Shown: positions 1-8,309, counted from the stretch's first letter. The stretch is 64,000 bases of DNA from Puia dinghuensis (GCA_026225275.1 JAMFSL010000079.1:1-64000), one strand, 5' to 3'. Notes: a model not told the origin generated them from the sequence alone. Translations and numbers: made by a program.

Positions 1-1394
1 AAAGAGCCCGGCTCGTCGATGCGTTGATACGTGTGTGCACCGAAGTAGTCGCGCTGCGCCTGGATAAGATTGGTCGGCATCCGTTCGCTGCGGTAAGCGT
101 CGAAATAGCTCAGGGCAGCCATTAGCCCGGCAACGGGATAGCCCATGTGAATGGCATGGATGATCACATTGCGTAAATTCTGCTTCTTTCCGTGTAGCAG
201 CTGGGCAACGTCCTTTTCCAACAACAAATTAGGCAGCGCCGGGTTCTTTTGAAAAGCTGTAAAAAATATTTCCAGCAGGGAAGACCGGATGATACAGCCG
301 CCCCTCCAAACCTTGACGACCTGGGGCATGGGGATATCCATACCCAGTTCTTTGGAGGCGATGTGCAGTTGAGCCAGGCCCTGGGCATAGCTGATGATCA
401 TGGCGAAATACAGGGCATCCTGTACCTGTTGGATGAATACTTCCTTGGGAACCGGGATATCGGAAGAAGGTGTCTTGTATAGTGCGGCGGCCTGCGTACG
501 TTCTTCCTTATAGGCAGAGATCTCGCGCATGCACACGGCGATGTCGATGACGGGAATGGGAACGCCGAGGTCCATGGCATCTTGCGATGTCCACTTGCCG
601 GTGCCTTTGGCGCCGGCCTTGTCGAGGATCATATCTACGAGGCGGTTGCCGGTCTTGTCGTCTTTTTTCAGGAAGATATCGCGGGTGATCTCGACGAGGA
701 AGGATTGGAGCTCTCCGTCATTCCAGTTCTTATAAATTTTATGCAGCTCATCGTTGTCGAGGCCCAGGCCGCGATGAAGCAGATCATACGTTTCGCTGAT
801 CAGTTGCATGATCGCATACTCGATGCCGTTATGCACCATTTTCACATAGTGACCGGCTGCCCCTTTTCCGAGATGGGCGACACAGGGCTCGCCATTGACC
901 TTAGCGGCCACGGCCTCCAGAATAGCCTGGACATCCTTGTAAGCTTCAGGATCGCCACCAGGCATGATGCTGGGGCCTGTTCTGGCGCCCTGTTCACCGC
1001 CGGAGATGCCGACACCCATGAAATGAAATCCTTTTTCTTCCATGAAAGTGACGCGGCGTAAGGTGTCTGTATAATGAGAGTTACCGCCGTCAATGACGAT
1101 ATCGCCTTTTTCGAGCAGCGGTAAAAGACTCTGGATCACATCGTCGACTGGTTTGCCGGCAGGTACCAGCATCATCATCTTGCGGGGCTTCTCCAGCGCC
1201 TGCACCATTTCTGCCAGGGTATTGAGGCCCTTGACCGTCGTGCCGGGCGACGCGGAAGACTCGAGTAACGAGGTTTTCTGACCATCCAGATCAAATCCTA
1301 CTACTGCGAAGCCATGATCGGCCATATTGAGTAGCAGGTTGCGCCCCATCACACCGAGGCCTATCATACCGAATTTAAATGAATTGTTTGCCAT
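1..1394 (-). CDS. gnd: 6-phosphogluconate dehydrogenase, decarboxylating (3' end outside window)
   Basis: Oxidises 6-phosphogluconate to ribulose 5-phosphate with CO2 release and NADP reduction in the pentose phosphate pathway, in the cytoplasm. Translation from the ATG at 1394 opens with a Rossmann fold (GLGVMGRN, about residue 12) and continues with the substrate loop GISGGEQGARTGPSIMPGG, the catalytic stretch VKMVHNGIEY (Lys, His, Asn, Glu) and the family signature DKAGAKGTGKW near residue 262. About 464 codons are present of a usual ~470, and the visible end (AHTYQRIDEPGSF) matches the family's last residues, so only a few are missing. It is transcribed away from the cytochrome gene at 1561-1971, with a 166 bp gap. 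Identity is certain from motifs; NADP versus NAD preference cannot be read. Confidence 0.96.
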   Translation of the reverse strand, partial: MANNSFKFGMIGLGVMGRNLLLNMADHGFAVVGFDLDGQKTSLLESSASPGTTVKGLNTLAEMVQALEKPRKMMMLVPAGKPVDDVIQSLLPLLEKGDIVIDGGNSHYTDTLRRVTFMEEKGFHFMGVGISGGEQGARTGPSIMPGGDPEAYKDVQAILEAVAAKVNGEPCVAHLGKGAAGHYVKMVHNGIEYAIMQLISETYDLLHRGLGLDNDELHKIYKNWNDGELQSFLVEITRDIFLKKDDKTGNRLVDMILDKAGAKGTGKWTSQDAMDLGVPIPVIDIAVCMREISAYKEERTQAAALYKTPSSDIPVPKEVFIQQVQDALYFAMIISYAQGLAQLHIASKELGMDIPMPQVVKVWRGGCIIRSSLLEIFFTAFQKNPALPNLLLEKDVAQLLHGKKQNLRNVIIHAIHMGYPVAGLMAALSYFDAYRSERMPTNLIQAQRDYFGAHTYQRIDEPGS

Positions 1395-1560
1395 GAATTG
1401 ATTTATAAGGTGGTGTAAGAGGGCATAAATTTAGGTAATTTATGTTTTCCAAATTTGTCCTCGGGACGACAACAGCAAGGGCGACCCCCTGCTGTCGCTT
1501 TGGAGCCGCCCTCATTGTTAATTGCAGCGGTCGCTACGTGTCATTATTTTTTAATTATTT

Positions 1561-1971
1561 TTATTTAACCTCATCCGGATGCGGGCTTCCCCTGTGGCAG
1601 GTCTTGCAACTGACAGCCGCCACCATGCTCTTGTCGTCCTTGTCGAAGCTAAAGTATTTTTTATTGATTTTAGCCGTCATGGTGTACATGTGACGGGCCA
1701 TATTTTTTTCTGGTTTGGCGTCGCTGGCGAAGTCCAGATGGTGAGAGGTGCTGTCGGCGGATGGAGCATGACAAAAACCACATTTAACGCCAAGCGCGGA
1801 CTTCCAGGCGTCCATCGTGCTGTCCAGGGCATCGTGGCTGATATCCTTCGGCAGGACCTTCAGATTTCGTTTCGGCGGCTTGCCATCTTCAGCAGGACGG
1901 ATAGCCGACATCCCGATGACTGTCAGCGCGAAAAGGGTGCCGATAACTGCAAATTTTTTGTAATGCAACAT
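1561..1971 (-). CDS. Exported diheme c-type cytochrome (reaction-centre cytochrome-like)
   Basis: A 136-residue protein with an N-terminal signal or anchor segment (residues 7-24, hydrophobic after MLHYKK) followed by two c-type heme motifs: CGFCH (C64, C67, H68) and CKTCH (C122, C125, H126). Spacing and surroundings (LGVKCGFCH, then AxxM, then INKKYF, then VSCKTCHRG..P) resemble the CytoC_RC domain family, small relatives of the photosynthetic reaction-centre cytochrome subunit that are common in non-photosynthetic Bacteroidota. It probably carries electrons in the periplasm or at the outer face of the inner membrane. The partner is unknown: neighbours are gnd and an MFS exporter, so context does not help. 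Met91 or Met95 are candidate axial ligands. Confidence 0.85.
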   Translation of the reverse strand: MLHYKKFAVIGTLFALTVIGMSAIRPAEDGKPPKRNLKVLPKDISHDALDSTMDAWKSALGVKCGFCHAPSADSTSHHLDFASDAKPEKNMARHMYTMTAKINKKYFSFDKDDKSMVAAVSCKTCHRGSPHPDEVK

Positions 1972-2023
1972 ATAAAAAGATTTGGGTCCCTAAGGTAGGA
2001 AAAATAACTTAGTCAGGGCTGCT

Positions 2024-2031
2024 TACCTTTG
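2024..2031 (+). promoter_or_regulatory. Bacteroidota -7 box of the MFS gene
   Basis: TACCTTTG fits TAnnTTTG exactly and ends 5 nt before the ATG at 2037. No TTG or TTTG is seen 19-21 bp upstream. A start a few bases after the box would give a nearly leaderless mRNA. Confidence 0.5.
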
Positions 2032-2036
2032 CTCCC

Positions 2037-3254
2037 ATGACATTAGAAAAGGATAAGGAATATCTGAGCCGCGGGCATATTGTGATCATGGCCATTTGTA
2101 CCGGATTAATCGTAGCCAATATTTACTATAACCAGCCGCTGCTGATATTGATCAGCAAAAGCTTTGCCATAGATCCAAGTAAAGGCGGACGGATCGCTTT
2201 TCTGACACAGGCAGGATATGCGCTGGGGCTGCTGTTTTTCGTCCCGCTGGGCGATAAGGTCGAACGCAGGGGCCAGATTGTCTGGATGGCGGCTTTTGCC
2301 GTAGCGGCGCTGGTAATGGCGGCTCTCTCTCCCAGCCTGCTATGCCTGGAAATAGCCAGCGTACTGATTGGCGCGACATCGGTCATTCCCCAATTGATCC
2401 TGCCTCTTGCAGCGCACCTGTCTGACCCTTCCAGAACCGGCAAGGTGATTGGATCGATCATGAGTGGACTGCTGATCGGCATTCTGCTGTCAAGGACGCT
2501 CAGCGGATTTATAGGGGCCTGGCTAGGCTGGCGTGGGATGTTCGGGGTGGCGGCAGTCATCAGTTTTTTGCTGCTGCTGACCATGCGGATTACTTTCCCT
2601 GTCAGCCGGCCCGGATTTACCGGCAGCTATGGGTCGTTGATGCGGTCGCTGCTGACATTGGTGAAGGAGCAGCCCCTGCTGCGGGAGGCCGCGGCGATCA
2701 ATGCACTGGGTTTTGCCACCTTCGGGATGTTCTGGACGACCATGGTCCTTCATCTTTCCGGTGCGCCGTTTCATTACAGCAGTGACCTGATAGGACTATT
2801 CGGGCTGGCGGCCGCCGCGGGCGCCCTTGCCGCGCCGCTGGTGGGCGGTTCTGCCGACAAACGCAACCCCAGGATCCCTATAGGATATGGTCTCTGCTTG
2901 CTGCTGCTGTCTTTTGTCCTCCTATACATCTGGGCCGATACTGTCATCGGGATGATCGCAGGTATCGTGCTGCTGGACCTGGCTATGCAGGGCATTCATG
3001 TATCCAACCAAAGTCGGGTATATGCCCTGATACCCGCGGCTCGCAATCGCCTCAACACGGTGTATATGACCGTTAGTTTCATCGGAACATCCCTTGGGAG
3101 CGCCGTCGGGCTTTATGCCTGGAACAAAGGAGGCTGGGCCGGGGTTTGTCTGACCGGCGCGCTATTGACGCTGGCGGCCTTCGGTATTTACGGGTTAACC
3201 TATAAGCGGGGGACTCAGATTAACAAATTACTAATTAAGGGAGGCGAGTTGTAA
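2037..3254 (+). CDS. MFS transporter, 12-TM exporter type
   Basis: A 405-residue inner-membrane protein of the major facilitator superfamily with about 12 hydrophobic segments. After transmembrane segment 2 it has a loop with the superfamily pattern (GDKVERRGQIVW), where GDxxxRR is the MFS motif A. The acid/base-rich central loop between the two six-helix halves lies near residues 195-215. Family members with this layout (drug:H+ antiporter-1 group, YnfM/AraJ-like) export small molecules or drugs using the proton gradient; the substrate cannot be told from sequence. It stands alone: a divergent cytochrome gene lies upstream and a separate RRM gene downstream. Confidence 0.85.
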   Translation: MTLEKDKEYLSRGHIVIMAICTGLIVANIYYNQPLLILISKSFAIDPSKGGRIAFLTQAGYALGLLFFVPLGDKVERRGQIVWMAAFAVAALVMAALSPSLLCLEIASVLIGATSVIPQLILPLAAHLSDPSRTGKVIGSIMSGLLIGILLSRTLSGFIGAWLGWRGMFGVAAVISFLLLLTMRITFPVSRPGFTGSYGSLMRSLLTLVKEQPLLREAAAINALGFATFGMFWTTMVLHLSGAPFHYSSDLIGLFGLAAAAGALAAPLVGGSADKRNPRIPIGYGLCLLLLSFVLLYIWADTVIGMIAGIVLLDLAMQGIHVSNQSRVYALIPAARNRLNTVYMTVSFIGTSLGSAVGLYAWNKGGWAGVCLTGALLTLAAFGIYGLTYKRGTQINKLLIKGGEL

Positions 3255-3436
3255 TTCTATTTTTATTTGAGATAAAAGAACTACCTTTACATCGTAAAAA
3301 TTTGAGCTGATTACAGCAATTAGTAATTGAATGATCATTTCCGCTACTACATCTCCGGTAATTATTAGTCGTCTTTACTCCGTGCTTTTTAACTCAGATT
3401 GCCTTTTATTATCATTTTTTAACCAGTTATTTTAGT

Positions 3437-3763
3437 ATGAACATTTACGTTTCCAATTTAAGTTTTAACGTCACGGACGAAGACTTACGCGATTATTTTG
3501 CAGAGTACGGCGAAGTTACTTCTGCCAAAGTCATTATGGACAAATTCACCAACAAATCCCGCGGTTTTGCATTTGTTGAAATGTCCGATGACGAAGCTGC
3601 AAAGAAAGCTATCCAGGAATTGGATGGTGCATCCGTTGATGGCAGGACCATCGGCGTATCCGTCGCTAAGCCCAGGGAAGACCGTGGTGGTGCCGGCGGC
3701 AACAAAGGCGGCGGTGGCGGTTTCCAACGCAGGAACAACAATTACAGCAACAGCAGATATTAG
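3437..3763 (+). CDS. Single-RRM RNA-binding protein with Gly/Arg-rich tail
   Basis: A 108-residue cytoplasmic protein consisting of one RNA recognition motif (residues 2-80) plus a glycine-rich, basic, Asn-rich tail (83-108). RNP2 is IYVSNL (3-8) and RNP1 is RGFAFVEM (42-49), with the aromatic residues that stack on RNA bases retained. Such proteins are abundant in Bacteroidota and cyanobacteria, where they act as post-transcriptional regulators, often in cold or stress responses. Upstream is a 180 bp AT-rich region, so a long 5' leader is possible. A rho-independent terminator follows at 3811. Confidence 0.92.
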   Translation: MNIYVSNLSFNVTDEDLRDYFAEYGEVTSAKVIMDKFTNKSRGFAFVEMSDDEAAKKAIQELDGASVDGRTIGVSVAKPREDRGGAGGNKGGGGGFQRRNNNYSNSRY

Positions 3764-3810
3764 GCAAAGGCTTGTTCCAAAGGAAGGCGAAAGGCTTTCC
3801 GCACTTTATA

Positions 3811-3838
3811 AAGGATCTCTGATGGGGTCCTTTTTTTT
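3811..3838 (+). terminator. Rho-independent terminator after the RRM gene
   Basis: AAGGATC pairs with GGGTCCTT (one G-T wobble) around a short loop and is followed at once by eight T. It lies 48 nt after the RRM stop codon. Confidence 0.8.
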
Positions 3839-3846
3839 ATGCGGCC

Positions 3847-3864
3847 TAAGAGCCCATTCGAGGG
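3847..3864. repeat. Copy 1 of an 18-bp dispersed repeat
   Basis: TAAGAGCCCATTCGAGGG lies in the gap between two convergent genes. A copy with 17 of 18 identical bases is at 12474-12491, again between convergent genes. Confidence 0.5.
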
Positions 3865-3874
3865 TTGACGCCGG

Positions 3875-4288
3875 TCAGGCGGCCCTCAGATCCTTATGTA
3901 TAGTCAGCGCCACTGTCGTTGAGGTATCTTCGGCGTAATCGATGCTGATAGTGCCACCGAGCTTTTCAGCGGCATGTTGCACCTGCCGGAAATTATTGGC
4001 CAGCGTACGATAGAAATAAACCCCGGCATTCCGGACCCGGATCATGGTGCTCTCGCCAATCCGGACGGACTCTACATGGATGCATTCGTTCTGCGTACAG
4101 TTGACAGCCCGGTCCAGCAGATTCCATAACACGAAGGCCAGCAGGTTCTCGTCGGTCCCAACTTTGAGATCGCGATCTATTTGATTAATAATTATGGTTT
4201 TGCGGCTTACGGCGCGAGGAACAAGGCCTGCCGTCAATTCATCCACAAAATGGTGCAGTGAGATAGGTGTGTACAAATCAGTAGCCAT
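3875..4288 (-). CDS. Stand-alone degenerate histidine-kinase-type ATPase domain
   Basis: A 137-residue protein that matches only the C-terminal ATP-binding (GHKL/HATPase_c) part of sensor kinases. Residues 46-65 (TDENLL..VLWNLLDRAV) align with the N-box region, which in active kinases reads like NLLxNA, so the Mg/ATP-binding Asn is replaced by Arg. Residues 107-131 (AAEKLGG.ISIDYA...TTVALTI) match the end of the domain. The DxGxG (G1) box is not recognisable. There is no sensor, dimerisation or phospho-acceptor part and no nearby response regulator. I infer a non-catalytic binding or regulatory protein. It is divergent from the yccF-like gene with 112 bp between. Confidence 0.6.
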   Translation of the reverse strand: MATDLYTPISLHHFVDELTAGLVPRAVSRKTIIINQIDRDLKVGTDENLLAFVLWNLLDRAVNCTQNECIHVESVRIGESTMIRVRNAGVYFYRTLANNFRQVQHAAEKLGGTISIDYAEDTSTTVALTIHKDLRAA

Positions 4289-4400
4289 TGATACAGGATT
4301 TTAGTAAGGGTTCGCTTTTAATCTCTTAAAGGTAACGCGGTAGGACATTCATTTATGTGGGATAGGTAAATTTATTTTCAAAAATTGCTATTTTCAGCCT

Positions 4401-4769
4401 ATGAATTTTATAGGTAATCTTATATGGCTGATTTTCGGCGGTCTGTTTGCCGCGCTGGGGTATATCGTCGGCGGGTTTGTCCTATGCCTGACCATCTTCG
4501 GTATTCCTTTCGGCCTGCAATGCTTCAAGATTGCCGGCCTCGTGCTCTGGCCCTTCGGCAGACGGGTCATATCTACCAGTAACGGCATGGGTTGTCTGTC
4601 GATTTTTTTTAATATCATCTGGCTATTATGCGGCGGTCTGTATACGGCGATCGTCCACCTCTTCTTTGCGGCCATACTGGCCGTCACTATCATTGGAATT
4701 CCTTTTGCCCGCCAGCACCTCAAGCTGATGGAACTGTCGCTGATGCCTTTCGGCAAGCAGGTGATATAA
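4401..4769 (+). CDS. YccF-family inner-membrane protein
   Basis: A 122-residue membrane protein with two copies of the YccF (DUF307) repeat: residues 5-55 and 66-116 each hold a hydrophobic hairpin and the conserved pattern TIFGIPFGLQCFKIA / TIIGIPFARQHLKLM, then a PFG motif. Three or four transmembrane segments are visible. The biochemical role of the family is not established. It precedes korB by 209 bp with a hairpin in between, so it is probably not in the same transcript. Confidence 0.88.
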   Translation: MNFIGNLIWLIFGGLFAALGYIVGGFVLCLTIFGIPFGLQCFKIAGLVLWPFGRRVISTSNGMGCLSIFFNIIWLLCGGLYTAIVHLFFAAILAVTIIGIPFARQHLKLMELSLMPFGKQVI

Positions 4770-4796
4770 GGATACGGCCAGAGTTTAATGAAAGAA

Positions 4797-4821
4797 GCCT
4801 GTCACCGTGATGATGACAGGC
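4797..4821. other. Perfect 8-bp inverted repeat between yccF-like gene and korB
   Basis: GCCTGTCA and TGACAGGC flank a 9-nt loop, 28 nt after the upstream stop codon. There is no T-run after it, so it is either a weak terminator or an mRNA 3'-end stabiliser. Confidence 0.45.
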
Positions 4822-4963
4822 CTCAGTATATGTAGGATTCCCGTTGTGCTTATTATCGTTCTTCCTTATAAAGCTCCAAAAATGTGCCAGCCCGGATCCA
4901 GGCGCCATAGACAGCCGTTTGTGGCCTTATTTCCCCAAATACCGTGAATACGACCTAAATCAG

Positions 4964-4971
4964 TAATTTTG
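4964..4971 (+). promoter_or_regulatory. -7 box of korB
   Basis: TAATTTTG fits TAnnTTTG and lies 7 nt before the ATG at 4979. No -33 TTG is evident. Confidence 0.5.
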
Positions 4972-4978
4972 TGGGGTT

Positions 4979-6013
4979 ATGAACGAATCCACTACTATTC
5001 CGCCGGTCTTAACGGCCAAGGACTTTGCCACCGATCAGGAGGTGCGCTGGTGTCCGGGCTGCGGGGATTATTCTATTCTCGCTCAGGTACAGAAGGTGAT
5101 GCCCACGCTGGGCATCCCCAGGGAAAATATCGTCATCATTTCGGGTATCGGCTGCAGCAGCCGCTTTCCCTACTATATGAACACCTATGGCATGCATTCG
5201 ATCCATGGGCGTGCAACGGCTATCGCTTCCGGATTGAAGGCCACCCGGCCTGAACTGAGCGTTTGGGTCGTGACGGGGGACGGGGATAGTCTCAGCATCG
5301 GGGGTAATCATACCATTCACCTGTTGCGCCGCAATTTCGATCTGAATGTCCTTCTGTTCAATAACCAGATCTACGGATTGACCAAAGGCCAGTATTCACC
5401 CACCTCAGAAGAGAACAAAGTTACCAAATCCACGCCTTTTGGGAGTATCGATCATCCCTTCAACCCATTGGCCCTTGCCATGGGTGCGGATGCCAGCTTT
5501 ATTGCCCGCAGCATGGACCGGGACCCCAAACACCTGCAGCAGATGTTGCTGCGTAGTCATGGGCATAAGGGCTCTTCTTTCCTCGAGATCTATCAGAACT
5601 GCAATATTTTCAATGACGGCGCTTTCGAAATCTTTACCGAGAAAGGCAGCAAGCCGGTCGAGACCCTCTTCCTCGAGCAGGGCAAGCCGCTGATCTTCGG
5701 CGCACAACGGGACAAAGGCATCCGCCTGGAAGGGTTTCGGCCTACGGTAGTCGATCTTGGCGGAGCCGCCAACACGGATGATCTGTGGATACATGACGAA
5801 AAGGACTTTTACAAGGCCCAGATCCTGGTCCGCATGTTTGACGACCCGCAGATAGAAGGGCATCTGCCCAGACCTTTCGGCGTCTTTTATGAGACAGACC
5901 GGCCCTGTTATGAAGACATGCTAAACCTGCAGGTGGAAGAGGTGATACGCAGCAAAGGGGAAGGAGATCTCGATAAATTACTCAGGGGTAATGAGACCTG
6001 GACGATAGCATAA
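4979..6013 (+). CDS. korB: 2-oxoacid:ferredoxin oxidoreductase, beta subunit
   Basis: The thiamine-diphosphate-binding subunit of the enzyme that converts 2-oxoglutarate (or another 2-oxoacid) plus CoA to acyl-CoA, CO2 and reduced ferredoxin. The 344-residue length is normal. Seen: the entry motif WCPGCGDYSI (about residues 24-33), the pattern SGIGCSSRFPYYM, HGRATAIASGLK, and the ThDP/Mg motif GDGDSLSIGGNHTIH followed by LFNNQIYGLTKGQYSPT. The alpha subunit gene, which in Bacteroidota usually lies directly upstream, is not present here; the upstream gene is yccF-like. A strong terminator follows at 6063. Exact 2-oxoacid specificity is inferred from family resemblance only. Confidence 0.92.
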   Translation: MNESTTIPPVLTAKDFATDQEVRWCPGCGDYSILAQVQKVMPTLGIPRENIVIISGIGCSSRFPYYMNTYGMHSIHGRATAIASGLKATRPELSVWVVTGDGDSLSIGGNHTIHLLRRNFDLNVLLFNNQIYGLTKGQYSPTSEENKVTKSTPFGSIDHPFNPLALAMGADASFIARSMDRDPKHLQQMLLRSHGHKGSSFLEIYQNCNIFNDGAFEIFTEKGSKPVETLFLEQGKPLIFGAQRDKGIRLEGFRPTVVDLGGAANTDDLWIHDEKDFYKAQILVRMFDDPQIEGHLPRPFGVFYETDRPCYEDMLNLQVEEVIRSKGEGDLDKLLRGNETWTIA

Positions 6014-6062
6014 ACGTCGGCATCATAAACATCGGCGAAACGAATAAATAATCGATAAAACG

Positions 6063-6100
6063 AAAAAAGAGGCGAGCCCGACATGCTGCCTCTTTTTTTT
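6063..6100 (+). terminator. Rho-independent terminator after korB
   Basis: AAAAAAGAGGC and GCCTCTTTTTT form an 11-bp stem with a 14-nt loop; the A-run and T-run would let it work in both directions. Confidence 0.85.
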
Positions 6101-6104
6101 GGTT

Positions 6105-6693
6105 TTTTCACAGTCAAATTTTTTTCTCCTGCAACACAAATGGTAAGAAAGTAAAAACATAAAAAGAGCCAGCGATAGACATCGCCGGCCTGTGCTTACC
6201 TCTGAAACCACAAAAAGAAAAAGTTCGAATATTTTTTCATGTTCGATAATATCTTGTATCATCCATTCCCGGATACCGGGAAATAGATCGACGAAACCAT
6301 AAGTTATTGGGTATGATCTTCTGGCAGGCAGTCAGAACTGCACATACCGGAGGGAATTCGCTTTAGAAGGGTAAAACCGGATTATTCAGGACAGGGGATA
6401 GATTCTCAAATGATACAAGGAGTTGGCCTCATACAATGAATTGAAACCCGGATATTTATTGGAAATTGGAAATACTTGCTGGAAATTGGACGGCCCCAAA
6501 GGGTATTTGACAAGAGGAGATTGGATTGGAGCTACCTTTGGTGGCGCCACGTATCAAGACGATACGAATTCAGAGTTTGTAAGCAGGGTAAAAATAAAGA
6601 CAGTTTTGGTAAAAAGCAATATTTTTTTTCAAATTTGTTGGTCCGGTCGTCGGCCGTGCGCTTTTTTATCGCAGCCTTATACGCTGCAAAGCC
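6105..6693. other. Gene-poor, AT-rich stretch with one possible gene remnant
   Basis: No confident gene lies here. Base composition is clearly more AT-rich than the flanking genes. The only notable coding-like stretch is the reading frame from the TTG at 6423, described separately. No tRNA, repeat array or inverted-repeat ends of a mobile element were seen. Confidence 0.5.
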
Positions 6694-6734
6694 TTACTGG
6701 GAAAGGGTTTCAAGCTCCTTGTCCGCAGCTTTAA
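6423..6734 (+). pseudogene. Possible remnant of an unrecognised protein (TTG start)
   Basis: A frame of 103 codons starts at TTG. The first ~60 residues look protein-like (GYLLEIGNTCWKLDGPKGYL, then GDWIGATFGGATY, then EFVSRVKIKTVLVK), while the remainder reads as random sequence and runs into the 3' end of the JmjC-like gene on the other strand. AT-rich codons such as AGA, TTG and ATT differ from neighbouring genes. I do not recognise the family. It may be the broken end of an acquired gene or chance. Confidence 0.25.
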
Positions 6735-7584
6735 AGGTTTTTTCTTTTTTTCTGTTGAACCACCATTCGGGTGCTGTTTTCTTCATCAGGGTATCGATAT
6801 TACGCATGCCCATCAGGTACCAGATGCCCTTTAGCTTACCGGTCAAAGAGGACTGTAAAGCCCTCAGGCTCATGGCAAAACCACTGTCAAGGTATTCCAT
6901 ATGATGCCAGTACCCCGCGGGCATAAAGAGGGTATCGCCATGCTCCAGAATCACTTCATAACCCTTGGCCAGCTTGACTGCCGGGAATTTATCGAGTTCC
7001 AGTTTGTTGCGCTCCTCGTCGAAATATTTTTCAAAGTTGACAAAACTCAATACTTCCCATGGTTTGCGGTAGATCTTGTGCTGCTCTTCGAAAGGGAATA
7101 GCAATACCCGTTTGCGGCCGACAAATTGTGTATGCACGATATGGGAGAGGTCGATATCGAAGTGCATATGAGTCACGGAACCCTTGCCACCCACGAACAG
7201 CATCGGGTAGCGTTTGACGAAACCTTTCATCAGATGCTCCGGCCAGACGAAATCGCTCGTGATCTGCGGGGCATGTTCGAAAATGTTGAAAAGGAAGATG
7301 CGCCATTCCGCGGGGCCTTTACGGACCATATCGATGTAATCCCCGAACTTCATGTAATCATCGGCCGTATTGATGGGGGTATAGGCATCACTTTTCACGT
7401 TGTTATAGACGCCGACCTCTACCTGTCCGACGATAGATTTGAAATAATCCCAGTTCCATTTTTGGTAGGCTGGCCATTGTTTTGACAGCCCGGTGATGAC
7501 CAGAGGTTTCATGGGCGCATAGTATTGATCCCTAAAATCCTCGGCGCTGATGGTATCCACTCTGTCTATCGCTTGCAACTCCAT
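6694..7584 (-). CDS. Cupin-like (JmjC-type, Cupin_8) Fe(II)/2-oxoglutarate-dependent oxygenase
   Basis: A 296-residue soluble protein of the Cupin_8 group of JmjC-like oxygenases, some of which hydroxylate proteins or RNA. The metal-binding facial triad is visible: HMHFD, giving H-x-D, around residues 144-148, and the distal His in PAGYWHHM near residue 220. The opening KPLVITGLSKQWPAYQKW is the usual N-terminal strand. I prefer the ATG at 7584 over the GTG at 7590. A TAATTTTG box lies 14 nt upstream of it on the same strand. It is monocistronic, divergent from tsaC. The substrate is unknown. Confidence 0.85.
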   Translation of the reverse strand: MELQAIDRVDTISAEDFRDQYYAPMKPLVITGLSKQWPAYQKWNWDYFKSIVGQVEVGVYNNVKSDAYTPINTADDYMKFGDYIDMVRKGPAEWRIFLFNIFEHAPQITSDFVWPEHLMKGFVKRYPMLFVGGKGSVTHMHFDIDLSHIVHTQFVGRKRVLLFPFEEQHKIYRKPWEVLSFVNFEKYFDEERNKLELDKFPAVKLAKGYEVILEHGDTLFMPAGYWHHMEYLDSGFAMSLRALQSSLTGKLKGIWYLMGMRNIDTLMKKTAPEWWFNRKKEKTFKAADKELETLSQ

Positions 7585-7598
7585 GAGCACAATTTTCG

Positions 7599-7606
7599 CA
7601 AAATTA
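7599..7606 (-). promoter_or_regulatory. -7 box of the JmjC-like gene
   Basis: On the minus strand the sequence reads TAATTTTG, an exact TAnnTTTG match, 14 nt before the ATG at 7584. Confidence 0.45.
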
Positions 7607-7665
7607 TTAATAAATCTACGTTAAGTTAACGGTAGCTGGGTGCACATTTTTTCATAACTTCCCTC

Positions 7666-8277
7666 ATGTTGCTGCAGCTCCATCCCGTCAATCCTCAGCC
7701 CAGAAATATTCGAATGATCGTTGAATGCCTGCTGGACGGAGGAGTCATCATTTACCCTACGGATACGATTTATGGCCTCGGTTGCGATATCTTCCAGCGG
7801 GGCGCCGTCGAGCGGATCTGCCGGATCAAGCAGGTAGACCCGGCCAAAGCCCAGTTGTCTTTTATCTGTTATGACCTCAGCGATCTCAGCAACTATACAA
7901 AAAGCATCTCTACTCCTGTCTACCGGCTGCTAAAAACCCATTTGCCTGGTCCCTACACCTTTATTCTTCCCGCTAGTAAACAAGTTCCGAAGATATTAAA
8001 GAGCAGAAAAGAGACCATCGGCTTGCGTATTCCCGATAATGTGATTGCCCGGTCCCTGGTCAAAGAATTGGGTCATCCGATCCTCAGTTCGTCCCTTCCC
8101 GGAGATTTTGTGGAAGATTATACCGACCCTGAGATAATGGAAGAGAAATTCAAGAACCTCGTGGATATCGTGGTAGATGGTGGTATCGGGGGGATCCTTC
8201 CTTCCACGATCGTAGACTGTACTGAGGATGAACCCGTTGTCCTCCGGAAAGGGTTGGGTGTGTGGGAAGACGCTTGA
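7666..8277 (+). CDS. tsaC: L-threonylcarbamoyladenylate synthase
   Basis: Makes threonylcarbamoyl-AMP from threonine, bicarbonate and ATP, the first step of t6A37 modification of ANN-decoding tRNAs. The 203-residue protein is a single YrdC/Sua5-type domain without the C-terminal Sua5 extension. Seen: IIYPTDTIYGLGCD (27-40), the KQ-containing helix RICRIKQ, HLPGPYTFILPAS, LRIPDN, LSSSLPG and the closing STIVDCT. It is convergent with rnhB; a long stem-loop overlaps its stop codon (8266-8309). The function is universal and the gene call is secure. Confidence 0.93.
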   Translation: MLLQLHPVNPQPRNIRMIVECLLDGGVIIYPTDTIYGLGCDIFQRGAVERICRIKQVDPAKAQLSFICYDLSDLSNYTKSISTPVYRLLKTHLPGPYTFILPASKQVPKILKSRKETIGLRIPDNVIARSLVKELGHPILSSSLPGDFVEDYTDPEIMEEKFKNLVDIVVDGGIGGILPSTIVDCTEDEPVVLRKGLGVWEDA

Positions 8278-8309
8278 GGGCTATAGCGAAAAATAGCCCT
8301 AGCGTCTTC
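8266..8309. terminator. Long stem-loop spanning the tsaC stop codon
   Basis: GAAGACGCT (8266-8274) pairs with AGCGTCTTC (8301-8309), and AGGGCTAT (8277-8284) with ATAGCCCT (8293-8300), giving 17 bp with a 2-nt bulge and an 8-nt loop. No U-run follows. Two further hairpins lie at 8359-8373 and 8387-8405, so the whole gap between the convergent genes is structured. Confidence 0.6.

Noticed and set aside
3498-3938. Plus-strand frame overlapping the RRM gene
   Set aside because: It is a shifted-frame shadow of the RRM gene and runs through its terminator.
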